Source: Helicobacter labetoulli (GTDB taxonomy: Bacteria > Campylobacterota > Campylobacteria > Campylobacterales > Helicobacteraceae). From it: a stretch of 64,000 nt of DNA. The notes under the pieces are model-generated. The model saw only the letters and a program-made list of their open reading frames with translations, was not told the origin of the DNA and searched no databases. The stretch covers positions 62,001 to 126,000 of the forward strand of contig NZ_QXJF01000006.1 of the NCBI RefSeq assembly GCF_003670275.1. Direction: 5' to 3'. Below are positions 26,483-35,551 of the stretch, piece after piece (the stretch's first letter is position 1; the number at the start of each line of letters is the position of its first letter). The translations under genes and the position numbers were made by a program.

Positions 26483-27436
26483 GGTGGTGCGTTATGGGAC
26501 GCATATTCAAATAAAGTAAGTGAGAGAATGGATAACCCCACACATTTGGGCGTTTTGACACAAAAAGATGCTGATGAAAAGGGAGCAAAACTCATCGTAG
26601 CAGACTATGGCGCAGAATCCTGTGGCGATGCGGTGCGGCTGTATTGGCTCGTAGATTCTAATGACACAATCATAGATGCAAAGTTTAAGAGCTTTGGCTG
26701 TGGGACGGCGATTGCAAGTAGCGATATGATGGTAGAACTCTGTCTTAATAAAAAGGTGCAGGACGCGGTAAAAATCACAAACCTTGATGTAGAACACGCC
26801 TTGCGTGATGACCCTGATACTCCAGCAGTCCCCGGGCAGAAAATGCACTGCTCTGTTATGGCGTATGATGTGATTAAAAAAGCAGCAGGGATCTATCTAG
26901 GCAAGGATGCAGCGGACTTTGAGAGTGAAATCATCGTGTGTGAGTGCGCACGCGTAAGCCTATCTACTATTAAAGAAGTGATAAAACTCAATGATCTAAA
27001 AAGTGTGGAGGACATCACAAACTACACAAAAGCAGGGGCATTTTGCAAAAGCTGCATTAAACCCGGCGGACACGAGAAAAGGGAGTATTATCTAGTAGAT
27101 ATACTTGCAGAAGTTCGGGCTGAAATGGATAAAGAATCAGTCAAAAAGGTCGCCGATAAAGGCGGAGACATCGCATTTGCTGAAATGACAATGGTGCAAA
27201 AAGTAAAGGCGATTGATAAAGTCATTGACGCAAATATCCGCCCTATGCTTATGATGGATGGGGGCGATATGGAGATTTTAGACATTAAGGATACAAGTGA
27301 TGGATTCATTGATGTGTATATCCGCTATCTTGGGGCGTGTAGCGGCTGTGCGAGTGGGGCAACAGGAACACTCTATGCCATAGAATCTGTCTTGCAAGAG
27401 CAGCTAGATTCTAAAATCCGCGTTTTACCGATATGA
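26462..27436 (+). CDS. nifU: Iron-sulfur cluster scaffold protein NifU
   Basis: A modular 324-residue NifU: an IscU-like N-terminal domain (AESCGDAVRLYW, FKSFGCGTAIASS, KMHCSVMAYD) with three cluster-ligand Cys; a central ferredoxin-like part with VCECARVS and FCKSCIKPGG holding four Cys; and a C-terminal Nfu domain with GACSGCASGATGT. It receives sulfur from NifS. The ribosome site AAAGGAAAG was carried in the duplicated segment, so the gene stays translatable after the insertion. A hairpin terminator follows. Confidence 0.95.
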   Translation: MAKNDLIGGALWDAYSNKVSERMDNPTHLGVLTQKDADEKGAKLIVADYGAESCGDAVRLYWLVDSNDTIIDAKFKSFGCGTAIASSDMMVELCLNKKVQDAVKITNLDVEHALRDDPDTPAVPGQKMHCSVMAYDVIKKAAGIYLGKDAADFESEIIVCECARVSLSTIKEVIKLNDLKSVEDITNYTKAGAFCKSCIKPGGHEKREYYLVDILAEVRAEMDKESVKKVADKGGDIAFAEMTMVQKVKAIDKVIDANIRPMLMMDGGDMEILDIKDTSDGFIDVYIRYLGACSGCASGATGTLYAIESVLQEQLDSKIRVLPI

Positions 27437-27444
27437 TAAGGCTC

Positions 27445-27478
27445 GAATCTTAGCAGGGCTTTTGCTTTGCTAAGATTC
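27445..27478 (+). terminator. Terminator after nifU
   Basis: GAATCTTAGCA and TGCTAAGATTC form a perfect 11-bp stem with a 12-nt loop, 8 bp after the nifU stop, followed by the T-rich TATTTATC. Confidence 0.6.
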
Positions 27479-27711
27479 TATTTATCAAAGTATGGAATTT
27501 AAGATGCAAAGTTAAGGTAATTCAAAATACAATAAAATGTATCTCAAAACTCTTTGCACTTCTCAAATGTGAGTGTAGAATCTCCATATACCTTTAAAAG
27601 TCTTTGAAAATAAAAGTCCTTAAAAATCTCGCACAAAATTCTAACCATACTCAACGCAAACTTACGCATTTAGCCTTTACAAAGCTACAAAACGCCCAAT
27701 AAGGATTTTAT

Positions 27712-28166
27712 ATGTCATCAAACACACAAGAGAAGCACACTAAAAAGCTAGATTCTATCACTATCTCACAGCTTAAATGGCTTTTTTACACTATGCTTTT
27801 TTGGGGTGGGCTTTTGGTTTTACATCTGCGTGGAGAATACCCTGATATTTTAAGTCTCTTATGGTATTTTTTGTCTCTTTTTTTGTCAGTAATGGATTTT
27901 ACAAGCACAATTTTAAAGCATTCCTTATTTTTGCTTTTGTGTATGTTGTGCTGTTATACACTTATTGGAGTAAGGGAATTGATAGTTTTGAGACTTATTG
28001 CCTTGCACAAACACTCTCATATAGCCTTATATTTGCTATTCTTATCTTTAAGAAACACTATCGCTTAGCCTTCACGCTTTGTGCGTATATGGCATTTTAT
28101 ACCCTAGCATTGCTGCTTACAGAATATCACTTGCTTGGGACATTATCAATAAGAGAGCTTTTTTAA
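27712..28166 (+). pseudogene. Small membrane protein with one frameshift
   Basis: The frame starts at ATG 27712 after AAGGATTTTAT and encodes an N-terminus with one membrane helix (LKWLFYTMLFWGGLLVLHL). It leaves frame at a T6/T7 region (27866-27889); restoring one T in the seven-T run joins it to a second frame that ends at 28166 with three further hydrophobic helices (KAFLIFAFVYVVLLY, YSLIFAILIF, LCAYMAFYTLALLL). The rebuilt ~151-residue four-helix protein is not recognised. It converges with and overlaps the histidine kinase gene by four bases. Confidence 0.6.
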
Positions 28167-29869
28167 AGATTCAACGGAAACTCCACGCCAATGCTTGTGC
28201 CAACGCCTTGCTGACTTTTAAGCTCTATTTTTGCATTATGAATCTTAGCAATATGTTTTACAATTGATAGTCCTAGCCCACTGCCGCCAAGCTTTTTACT
28301 GCGACTTTTATCCACACAATAAAACCGCTCAAACACTCTCTCTTGTTCTTCAAGCGGAATGCCAATGCCTGAATCTTTTACACATACGCTTACACCTTGA
28401 GCATTTTGGCTTAAACTCAATGTGATTTGACTCTTTTCATTGCTATATTTAATGGCATTTTCCACAAGGTTATAAATCATATCTTCAATTAAAGAGCTTA
28501 TCCCCCAAATCTTACTTTCACGCCCATTAATGCTAATAACAATCTCAATGCCCTTCTCATCAGCCAAAGGCTTAAGATTCTTACTCACCCGCTTTAGAAT
28601 CTCGCTCAAATCAAGCGGACTTTTCTCTAGCTCAATGGTATTTTCATCAAAAAATGACAAACGCAGAATCTTATCAATCAATGTCAATAAACGATTAGAT
28701 TCTGTATAAATTTTTGTAAGAAACTCCGCTTCATCTTCTTTCTTCACAAGCCCACTTTTTAGCATTTCACTACTTGCTAGGATAATGGCTAAGGGCGTTT
28801 TTAGCTCGTGGGTAACATTTGCGCTAAACTCTTTTCTAAAATCTTGGGCTTGTTTTTGTGAGCTTTTATCAATAAGCACCATTGCGATGGCTTGGAGCTG
28901 AGTTTTTACCCATACAGGCAAGGCAATAACATATAAAGTGCGTCCCTTTATCTCGCATTCAAAACTACAATCGCTACCCTCTGTATTATTTTGGGGCTTA
29001 TTCATAATATTTTGTAGTTCGGCTTGTAATGTCGCTAAATGTGGGGATTCAAAAAGTGTATCAATAGAATCTATCTGCAAATATTCAAGGGCGATATGAT
29101 TGTAAGATTTAATACAAGCCTTGCTATCAAGGAGCAAAAAGCCCTCATTCATATTTTGGATAATCGTCTCAATCTCGTGCTGTCGTGCGTTGATAATGCG
29201 AATTTGCTTTTTGATTTTCTTTTTTTGTTTGGCAATGCGTTGCATAAAGATTTGAAGCTCTGGGTAGGGATTTGTCTGTATGGGCGAAGAAAGATTAATA
29301 TTTTCAATAGGCTTAATGATTTTCTTACTCAAAATTGAAGCCAAAATCCCGCTTAGTGCCAAGCCAAAAAGAAGTAACACACACAAATAGGGCAAAAAGT
29401 CAAAAAGCACAAGGCTTAAAGCCTTTTTCTGCTCACTTAAACGCACGATGATGTTTTGCGAATCTACACTCATCATTGTGGCGACATAGAGTGTTTGCTC
29501 ATTGAGTGTGGCAGATTCTCTTTGGGTGAAAATGGGCTTGTTCGCGTGAGCTGCAAATTGTGTTAAAACATCTTGGACTTCTTGTCGCCAAAGATGATTA
29601 TCCATAGATTCTACTTGTGCCTTACTATCATAAAGCACTTGACCTTGCGTTGAAATCAGCGTAATACGATATGGAGCAGGAAGAATATTTTCCCTTTGGG
29701 ACAAAATCTCTTGTATATCATCAGTATTTAAATGCCTAAGCGTGTAGTGTAATCTCTCAAAGCTTTGTGATTTAATAAGATTATCAAGGATAAAAGCTAC
29801 ACTCAGCACACTTAGAATCTGCACACTTAAGATACCTAAAAAAATCGCATAAAAAATCTTTTTTTTCAT
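28163..29869 (-). CDS. phoR: PhoR-like sensor histidine kinase
   Basis: A 568-residue two-helix membrane kinase: helices at about 4-27 and 158-182 flank a periplasmic sensor; a PAS-like region follows (MNEGFLLLDSKACIKSYN near 240), then the HisKA box NVTHELKTPLAIILASSEML with the phospho-His near 355, and HATPase N, G1 and G2 boxes (LVENAIKYSNE, KDSGIGIPLEEQERVFERF, GLGLSIVK). PAS plus this order is typical of PhoR, which senses phosphate through the Pst complex and PhoU. It closes the pst-pho cluster. Assignment to phosphate rests on context. Confidence 0.82.
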   Translation of the reverse strand: MKKKIFYAIFLGILSVQILSVLSVAFILDNLIKSQSFERLHYTLRHLNTDDIQEILSQRENILPAPYRITLISTQGQVLYDSKAQVESMDNHLWRQEVQDVLTQFAAHANKPIFTQRESATLNEQTLYVATMMSVDSQNIIVRLSEQKKALSLVLFDFLPYLCVLLLFGLALSGILASILSKKIIKPIENINLSSPIQTNPYPELQIFMQRIAKQKKKIKKQIRIINARQHEIETIIQNMNEGFLLLDSKACIKSYNHIALEYLQIDSIDTLFESPHLATLQAELQNIMNKPQNNTEGSDCSFECEIKGRTLYVIALPVWVKTQLQAIAMVLIDKSSQKQAQDFRKEFSANVTHELKTPLAIILASSEMLKSGLVKKEDEAEFLTKIYTESNRLLTLIDKILRLSFFDENTIELEKSPLDLSEILKRVSKNLKPLADEKGIEIVISINGRESKIWGISSLIEDMIYNLVENAIKYSNEKSQITLSLSQNAQGVSVCVKDSGIGIPLEEQERVFERFYCVDKSRSKKLGGSGLGLSIVKHIAKIHNAKIELKSQQGVGTSIGVEFPLNL

Positions 29870-29898
29870 TTTCCCCCTTTGTGTGAATGAAGCTTATG

Positions 29899-30567
29899 CT
29901 ATGCGTTTGTATTAAACTGATACCCCACACCGCGTATTGTTTTGATATGTTTGCCATACTTGCCAAGCTTTGAACGCAAGGTGTTAATGTGAATATCAAT
30001 CGTGCGTGTCCCAGAGATATTATACCCCCAAATAATTTCAAGCAACTCTTCTCTGCTAAAAACACGATTAGTAGAGCTCATTAGCAATCCCAAAAGCTCA
30101 AACTCTTTTAATGTGAGATGTAAAGATTCTCCGCCTATACTCACGCTATGGATTGTTTTAGAGTATTTCAAATCGCCATAACTCATCTCACAATCATTCT
30201 GCGTATGGCTTCTACGCAACAACGCTTTAATTCTAGCAATAAGCTCCAAAGCACTAAAAGGCTTGGTAAGATAGTCATCAGCCCCGCTATCTAGCCCCTT
30301 AATCTTATCAAACTCACTTCCAAGTGCGGTTAGCATTACCACGGGGATATTTTTGCTCTTATGATTTTGACGCATTTTGTGTAAAACACTTAGCCCATCT
30401 TCTTGAGGCAGCATCACATCAAGCACCACACAGGAAGGCGATTCCTTTGCCATAGCTTCCCAAAATTCACTCGGCAGACTAAAGCCCTTTGCCTTTAAAT
30501 TTGCAGAGTTTAACGCATACAGCACAAGGCTCAAAATCCCCTCATCATCTTCAAGTATAAAAATCAC
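29899..30567 (-). CDS. phoB: PhoB-like OmpR-family response regulator
   Basis: A 222-residue regulator with receiver domain (acidic pocket E6-D7-D8, phospho-acceptor D50 in VLDVMLPQ, TALGSEF and the Lys of LTKPF) and a C-terminal winged helix (LTLKEFELLGLL, TRTIDIHINTLRSKLG, IKTIRGVGYQF). Its place between phoU and the kinase gene implies control of the phosphate genes. Likely targets are the TTTACA direct repeats before pstS and pstC. Confidence 0.85.
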   Translation of the reverse strand: MIFILEDDEGILSLVLYALNSANLKAKGFSLPSEFWEAMAKESPSCVVLDVMLPQEDGLSVLHKMRQNHKSKNIPVVMLTALGSEFDKIKGLDSGADDYLTKPFSALELIARIKALLRRSHTQNDCEMSYGDLKYSKTIHSVSIGGESLHLTLKEFELLGLLMSSTNRVFSREELLEIIWGYNISGTRTIDIHINTLRSKLGKYGKHIKTIRGVGYQFNTNA

Positions 30568-30599
30568 TTTATATCCTTTATGTAACGCATAATTATAGC

Positions 30600-31172
30600 T
30601 TACGCATACGCCATCGCACTGATATGATCAGCAATTTTTTCAAAATATTTTGACAGCATAAGAATCTCAAGCCACCAATGTGCGTTGAGATATGAATCTT
30701 GTAGCTTTTGGGCGATCTGCTCTTTCATCTGTCTAAAACAAGAATCCATAAGATTTTCAATCTCTTCTACGCGTTGAATATTAGAATCCTTAAACGCATC
30801 AAACATCTCAAAAAGTAAATTTGCCATTTTTTCTAGCAAGTCAAGCATACATTCCTTTGGCATTTGAGCGATAATCTTAGCACTATTGAGTGAAATCTCA
30901 CCCATACGCCGCAAATCGTGAATCTGCTTAATAGTCCGTGTGATAAACTCCAAATCCTGTGCTACGGGCTGTTGCTTTAAAATCAACATTTCACAGGAGT
31001 GAAAAATATCCTTCTCCAGCGTGTTTAATCGCTCCACAATAAGCTCCATTTCTTCTAAACTTTTTGTGCTTTGAAAATCCGCTCCATAATGCAGTGCATC
31101 GCAGGAGAGAGTAAGCATTGTATTAAATTGTGCTTCTAAGTCATTCAGCTGTGCTAGGTAAATATCTCGCAT
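30600..31172 (-). CDS. phoU: Phosphate-signalling protein PhoU (short form)
   Basis: Negative regulator linking the Pst transporter to PhoR. The 190 residues are all helical with two PhoU repeats: the first half has AQLNDLEAQFNTMLTLSCDAL and LEKDIFHSCEMLIL, the second LRRMGEISLNSAKI and WLEILMLSKYFEKIADHISA, including the metal-binding E(R/K)xADH-type end. It is shorter than E. coli PhoU (about 240). The ATG overlaps the pstB stop by one base (TAATG). Confidence 0.85.
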   Translation of the reverse strand: MRDIYLAQLNDLEAQFNTMLTLSCDALHYGADFQSTKSLEEMELIVERLNTLEKDIFHSCEMLILKQQPVAQDLEFITRTIKQIHDLRRMGEISLNSAKIIAQMPKECMLDLLEKMANLLFEMFDAFKDSNIQRVEEIENLMDSCFRQMKEQIAQKLQDSYLNAHWWLEILMLSKYFEKIADHISAMAYA

Positions 31173-31927
31173 TATCCAAACCTCCCTGTAATGTAATCTT
31201 GTGTCTTTTTCTCCTTAGGAGAGCTAAAGATTTTCTCCGTGGTGTCAAACTCTACAATCTCGCCCATAAGGAAAAACGCCGTCTTATCCGATATACGCGT
31301 GGCTTGTTGCATATTGTGCGTAACGATAATAATGGTGTATTTTGTTTTTAACTCATTGATGAGATCTTCAATCTTAAGCGTAGAGATAGGGTCTAATGCT
31401 GAAGTTGGCTCGTCCATCAAAATCACTTCAGGCTGCACGGCTAATGCCCTAGCGATACATAGTCTTTGCTGTTGTCCGCCACTTAGCCCAAGGGCTGATT
31501 TATGAAGCCTATCTTTGAGCTCTTCCCAAATATTTGCCCCCCTTAAGCAAGATTCTATAATCTCATCAAGTTCAGCCTTTTTCTTAATGCCGTGTGTGCG
31601 TGGTCCAAAAGCGATATTATCATAAATACTCATAGGAAATGGATTTGGCTTTTGAAACACCATACCCACGCGTTTTCTTAACGCATTCACATCGCAGTTT
31701 TGATAAATATCCTGCCCATCAAGCAAAATCTTACCTGTAATCTTACAGCTTGGCACAAGGTCATTCATACGATTAAGGCTTTTTAGGAGTGTAGATTTAC
31801 CACAACCGCTAGGTCCTATAAACGCACTCACTTCATTACGCAACAAAGTGAGATTAATATTTTTCAACGCGTGAAAATCCCCATAATGCAGATTCATATT
31901 GCTAATATCAAAAGTTACATTATTCAT
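31172..31927 (-). CDS. pstB: Phosphate ABC transporter ATP-binding protein PstB
   Basis: Powers phosphate import through PstCA. The 251 residues show Walker [10 protein letters not shown] (about 37-45), Q-loop [13 protein letters not shown] (typical of PstB), signature [15 protein letters not shown], Walker [14 protein letters not shown] and the switch His in VTHNM. PstB proteins are highly conserved and this matches throughout. Nine bases separate it from pstA. Confidence 0.96.
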   Translation of the reverse strand: MNNVTFDISNMNLHYGDFHALKNINLTLLRNEVSAFIGPSGCGKSTLLKSLNRMNDLVPSCKITGKILLDGQDIYQNCDVNALRKRVGMVFQKPNPFPMSIYDNIAFGPRTHGIKKKAELDEIIESCLRGANIWEELKDRLHKSALGLSGGQQQRLCIARALAVQPEVILMDEPTSALDPISTLKIEDLINELKTKYTIIIVTHNMQQATRISDKTAFFLMGEIVEFDTTEKIFSSPKEKKTQDYITGRFG

Positions 31928-31936
31928 TTGTGTTCC

Positions 31937-32857
31937 TTATTTGAGTTTATTAGGATCAAAAAATCGTGCCAACATATTAGAGATAAAATTTATCCCTATG
32001 ACGATGACAAGCAAAATGACAGCCGTGGCGTAGGCTTGCTCCATATACTGCCCTTCACTTAAAAGCGCATACATATGCACACTTAGCGTCCGCCCAGAAT
32101 CTCCAAAATCAGCCACTTGTGCTACCGTCCCCGCTGTGTAAAGCAAAGCCGCACTCTCCCCAACAATACGCCCAACGCTTAAAATCACTCCAGCTAGAAT
32201 CCCGCTTATCGCACAAGGCAAGATAATCACAAAGATTGTCCTAAGCCTCCCAGCCCCAAGCCCAAAAGATGCTTCCTTATACAAAATCGGCACTGCTTTT
32301 ATCGCCTCTTGTGTATTTCGCAAAATAAGCGGCAATACCATAATAGCAAGTGTCAAAGCCCCAGCCAAAAAACTAAAGCCAAAGCCAAAATAAATAACAA
32401 ACGCCAAATAGCCAAATAGCCCATACACAATACTTGGAATCCCAGTGAGTGTTTCAGCTGCTACAACGATAAGTCTTACGGCACGAGATTGAGAGTTTGC
32501 ATACTCTTCTAAGAAAATCGCTCCAAAAATCGCTACGGGTGTAGCAATAAAAAGGGAGAGTAAAACCATAGTGATTGTATTGATAATTGCTGGCATCATT
32601 GAGACATTTTCACTTGTGTAGGTAAGCTCAAATAATTTTGGACTAAGGTAACCCACACCATTATATAAAATGTAGCCGATGATAAAGGCAAATGTCGCCA
32701 CACTCGCAAATATCGCTAAACGCACGATGATATAAAAAAAGAGTGAAAGCCCATCTTTCTGCCTTAGCTCCTGCCATACCTTGCTTAGAGGTGAAAAAAT
32801 ACTTTTTGGTTGTGTCAAACTGCTTTGCCGTGTTTGATTCAGTGCTATTTCACTCAT
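31937..32857 (-). CDS. pstA: Phosphate ABC transporter permease PstA
   Basis: One of two membrane subunits of the phosphate importer, 306 residues with six predicted helices and a cytoplasmic EAA-type loop (EAIKAVPILYKEASFGLGAGRL). LTGIPSIVYGLFGYLAFV is the PstA/PstC hallmark. The start overlaps the pstC stop by one base (TAATG). An N-terminal 35-residue cytoplasmic extension is somewhat long. Confidence 0.95.
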   Translation of the reverse strand: MSEIALNQTRQSSLTQPKSIFSPLSKVWQELRQKDGLSLFFYIIVRLAIFASVATFAFIIGYILYNGVGYLSPKLFELTYTSENVSMMPAIINTITMVLLSLFIATPVAIFGAIFLEEYANSQSRAVRLIVVAAETLTGIPSIVYGLFGYLAFVIYFGFGFSFLAGALTLAIMVLPLILRNTQEAIKAVPILYKEASFGLGAGRLRTIFVIILPCAISGILAGVILSVGRIVGESAALLYTAGTVAQVADFGDSGRTLSVHMYALLSEGQYMEQAYATAVILLVIVIGINFISNMLARFFDPNKLK

Positions 32858-33768
32858 TAGTGTTTCTCCCTTTTTAATACGCTAAAGCTTAGGTTGATAA
32901 GCAGGATAAATACAAATAACACCACGCTTGAAGCGATTAATGCCTCTCTATGTAAATCCGCAGAATACCCAAGCTCAAGCACAATATTAGTCGTTAGCGT
33001 TCTCACGCCATCGCTTATAGATTCAGGGAATATGGGCTGATTCCCAGCGATGACGATAACCGCCATTGCCTCGCCAATAGCTCTTCCCACACCTAAAATA
33101 ATACTTGCAAGCACCCCACTTTGAGCCGCCTTTAGCATAACAAAAAACACGACCCTTTCCTTACTCGCTCCAAGGGCTAAGCCCCCTTCTAAATAAGTCT
33201 CACTTACAGCCTCAAGGCTTGTTTTTGACACAAGCACAATTGTTGGCAAAATCATAATGCCTAGCAAAAGCGAAGCGGCAAGTAGACCTTTGCCGCTTGT
33301 GCCAAGAATATGTGCCAAAAAAGGCACAATCACTATAAGTCCAAAAAATCCATACACAATACTTGGAATCCCAGCTAAAAGCTCCACCGCAGGAGTGATA
33401 GCAATTTTAACTTTCTTACTTGCAAAAAAGGCAAGATAAATGGCTGATAGCACCCCACAAGGCACACCAAAGGCAATGGCAAGTGCGGTTACATAAAGGC
33501 TGCCTACAATCATAGGAGCAAGACCAAAAATCTCCGCATTTGGCTCCCACAAATCACCAAAGATAAAATCCATAAAACCAATCTCTGCGATTGTAGGAAT
33601 GGCATTGGCAAATAAAAAGATACAAATCATACCAACGGCTAAAACACAGCCAAACGCACAGAGAGCAAAAAGCCCCTGCATTGATTTCTCCATAAAAACA
33701 GATTTAAAACTCGCTGCTTGAATCTTTTCCATTTTATTCCTTATTGTGTTTGGGATTTTAAAAAACAA
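32857..33768 (-). CDS. pstC: Phosphate ABC transporter permease PstC
   Basis: The other membrane subunit, 303 residues. LLAGIPSIVYGFFGLIVIVPF and the EAA loop TSLEAVSETYLEGGLALGAS are visible, with GVGRAIGEAMAVIVIAGN near the end, a PstC trademark. The start ATG lies 234 bp from the pstS stop, and this gap holds a strong hairpin and a possible regulator site, so pstC may have its own promoter as well as read-through from pstS. Confidence 0.95.
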   Translation of the reverse strand: MFFKIPNTIRNKMEKIQAASFKSVFMEKSMQGLFALCAFGCVLAVGMICIFLFANAIPTIAEIGFMDFIFGDLWEPNAEIFGLAPMIVGSLYVTALAIAFGVPCGVLSAIYLAFFASKKVKIAITPAVELLAGIPSIVYGFFGLIVIVPFLAHILGTSGKGLLAASLLLGIMILPTIVLVSKTSLEAVSETYLEGGLALGASKERVVFFVMLKAAQSGVLASIILGVGRAIGEAMAVIVIAGNQPIFPESISDGVRTLTTNIVLELGYSADLHREALIASSVVLFVFILLINLSFSVLKREKH

Positions 33769-33831
33769 AGATTCTCAAACACCTTTTTGAGTATGCGTAT
33801 CATAAAAATATTATGTAAAATCACACAGATT

Positions 33832-33852
33832 CAAATGTAAAGAAAATGTAAA
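33832..33852 (-). promoter_or_regulatory. Candidate Pho-box-like direct repeat before pstC
   Basis: Read on the minus strand this is TTTACATTTTC followed by TTTACATTTG, an 11-bp direct repeat, the helical spacing used by OmpR-type regulators. A very similar motif occurs upstream of pstS at 34945-34964. Confidence 0.4.
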
Positions 33853-33907
33853 ATCAAAAAAATGCTTAAAATGAAAAGTTTGAAAATAGCCTAAAATATG
33901 TGAGTTT

Positions 33908-33942
33908 AACCCTTTAGAGTTTTGTAAAGTCTCTAAAGGGTT
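33908..33942 (-). terminator. Hairpin between pstS and pstC
   Basis: AACCCTTTAGAG and CTCTAAAGGGTT form a perfect 12-bp stem with an 11-nt loop. On the minus strand it follows pstS by about 60 bases. It lacks a long T-run, so it is likely a partial terminator or an mRNA-protecting structure that lets pstS be made in excess over the membrane subunits. Confidence 0.55.
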
Positions 33943-34002
33943 GAGAGAAAAAGTGTAAATCTTACTTTCAATCAAGCAAGATTCTAAAGAAGTTAGGGGA
34001 AG

Positions 34003-34863
34003 TTATTTTACTTCGCTCCATTTTGTTGTTTTACCTTCAAAAATGGCTTTTACTTGCTCTGGCTTAAGAGAATCTATGCCATTTTTTGGATTAACAATCA
34101 CAGCAAGTCCATCAATAGCAAGCACCTTAGCATTTAGCCCCTTGCTTAGCTCACTCTCCTTAAGCTCACGGCTTACCATACCAATATCTGCAATACCTTC
34201 AACCGTAGCATTCACACCTGTTGTTGAATCTGATTGTTGAATCTCAATTTTTGCTTTTTTGTTTTGTTTCAAATACGCTTCTTTGAGCTTCTCCATAAGC
34301 GGCGTTACAGAGCTTGACCCAGCAATGACAATCTTGCCTTCGGGATTCTTAAGCTTAAAGCTTTGTGCATCAGTTGGAATATATCCCGCTTTTGTAACAA
34401 TATCTTGCGCCTCTTTAGAAGTTGCAAAGCTCAAAAAGTCATCAGCCAACGCATTGCTTTTGAGTGTAACAACATTAAAGGGGCGAGACACAGGGTATTT
34501 TTTACTTTTCACATTTGCTGCATTTGCTTCAACACCATTAATCTTAACCGCCTTAACAGACTTATTCAGTGATCCAAGTGATACATACCCAATGGCATTT
34601 TCATCTTTTGAAACCGTTGTTAGCATTACTGCTGTTGAGTTTGTAATCTCAGCTTTTTTAGAGATTGCATCTACTTTTTTGTCCTTTACTTTATTAAATA
34701 CTTCAAAAAGCTCAACAAAAGCACCTCTTGTGCCAGAACCATCTTCGCGTGAAATAGGATGAATATTATCATCAGCACGCACAGAGCCAACGCTCACACC
34801 AACAATCGCCAAAGCGACAAAACACAAAGCCCAAATCCTACCTGTCAATGATGTAGTTTTCAT
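34003..34863 (-). CDS. pstS: Phosphate-binding protein PstS, circularly permuted order
   Basis: The periplasmic phosphate receptor of the importer. Residues 1-30 are a signal peptide (ALAIVGVSVGSVRA). In ordinary PstS, AGSSSVTPL and SDSTTG lie in the first half and SREDGSGTRGAF in the second. Here SREDGSGTRGAF is at 38-49 directly after the signal, while AGSSSVTPL is at 181-189 and SDSTTG at 211-216; the protein ends in TTKWSEVK (279-286), the point that normally leads into the SREDGSGTRG part. So the two halves are exchanged. All phosphate-contact motifs are kept. I recall similar order in some Firmicutes proteins, but could not check. Start ATG 34863 follows AAGGAACTCGT. Confidence 0.9.
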   Translation of the reverse strand: MKTTSLTGRIWALCFVALAIVGVSVGSVRADDNIHPISREDGSGTRGAFVELFEVFNKVKDKKVDAISKKAEITNSTAVMLTTVSKDENAIGYVSLGSLNKSVKAVKINGVEANAANVKSKKYPVSRPFNVVTLKSNALADDFLSFATSKEAQDIVTKAGYIPTDAQSFKLKNPEGKIVIAGSSSVTPLMEKLKEAYLKQNKKAKIEIQQSDSTTGVNATVEGIADIGMVSRELKESELSKGLNAKVLAIDGLAVIVNPKNGIDSLKPEQVKAIFEGKTTKWSEVK

Positions 34864-34944
34864 ACGAGTTCCTTATGGAATGATTTTTTGTCAAATTTTT
34901 TGACATCAGCAGTGTAAAAAATCTATGTAAAAAATAGCATTTTA

Positions 34945-34964
34945 CAAAGTAAAAAAAATGTAAA
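34945..34964 (-). promoter_or_regulatory. Candidate Pho-box-like repeat before pstS
   Basis: The minus strand reads TTTACATTTTTTTTACTTTG, two TTTAC units 11 bp apart, nearly the same as the motif before pstC. It lies about 80 bp upstream of the pstS start. It differs from the E. coli Pho box. Confidence 0.4.
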
Positions 34965-35077
34965 GAAACGCATTTGCTTATAACAAAGCATTTTTATATG
35001 TTTTTATGAAAGTTTTTATAGATTCTATGCTACATTGTGCGGATTGATTTGTATATGGAATCTTAAGGGAGCAGAGA

Positions 35078-35551
35078 ATGGGACTAAGTGATACACAGAA
35101 AAAAGAGATTTTACAAAAGGCAAGAGTGATTGTTATCATTGGGCTAAGTCCAGATTCAAATAAGTCTAGCTATCAAGTCGGGGAATTTTTACTCAACAAA
35201 GGCTACGAAATCGTGCCAATATACCCACGAGGTGGGGAGATTCTAGGTAAAAAGGCTTACTTGACATTACAAGAAGCTTTTGAAGCATTGGCACAAAGAG
35301 GCGTGCAATGCGATATTATCAATGTGTTTAGAAAAAGCGAGGCTTTAGAAGAGATAATGCAAGAGATTCTAGCTTTAAAAAATCTTAGCTCATTTAATGC
35401 ACATCATCTATGCGTATGGGTGCAACTCGGGCTTCATAATGCAAAATCTGCTAACCTTGCCAAAGAACACCACATCGCCTATGAAGAGAATAGCTGCATT
35501 AAGCTAGAATATCTTAGGATTTTAGAATCTGCACCAGAAGCCTCTATCTAG
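35078..35551 (+). CDS. CoA-binding domain protein (YccU family)
   Basis: A 157-residue single Rossmann domain. IVIIGLSPDSNKSSYQVGEFLL, GYEIVPIYPRGGEILGKKAY and DIINVFRKSEALEEIMQEIL match the CoA-binding family related to the N-terminal part of succinyl-CoA synthetase alpha. Members bind CoA but their role is unsettled. The start ATG 35078 follows AAGGGAGCAGAGA. Its 3' end overlaps that of prmC on the other strand by 30 bp. Confidence 0.82.
   Translation: MGLSDTQKKEILQKARVIVIIGLSPDSNKSSYQVGEFLLNKGYEIVPIYPRGGEILGKKAYLTLQEAFEALAQRGVQCDIINVFRKSEALEEIMQEILALKNLSSFNAHHLCVWVQLGLHNAKSANLAKEHHIAYEENSCIKLEYLRILESAPEASI

Noticed and set aside
26206-26595. 129-codon frame on the minus strand over the end of the nuclease gene and start of nifU
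   Set aside because: It is antisense to well-supported genes, lacks a ribosome site and has no recognisable domain.
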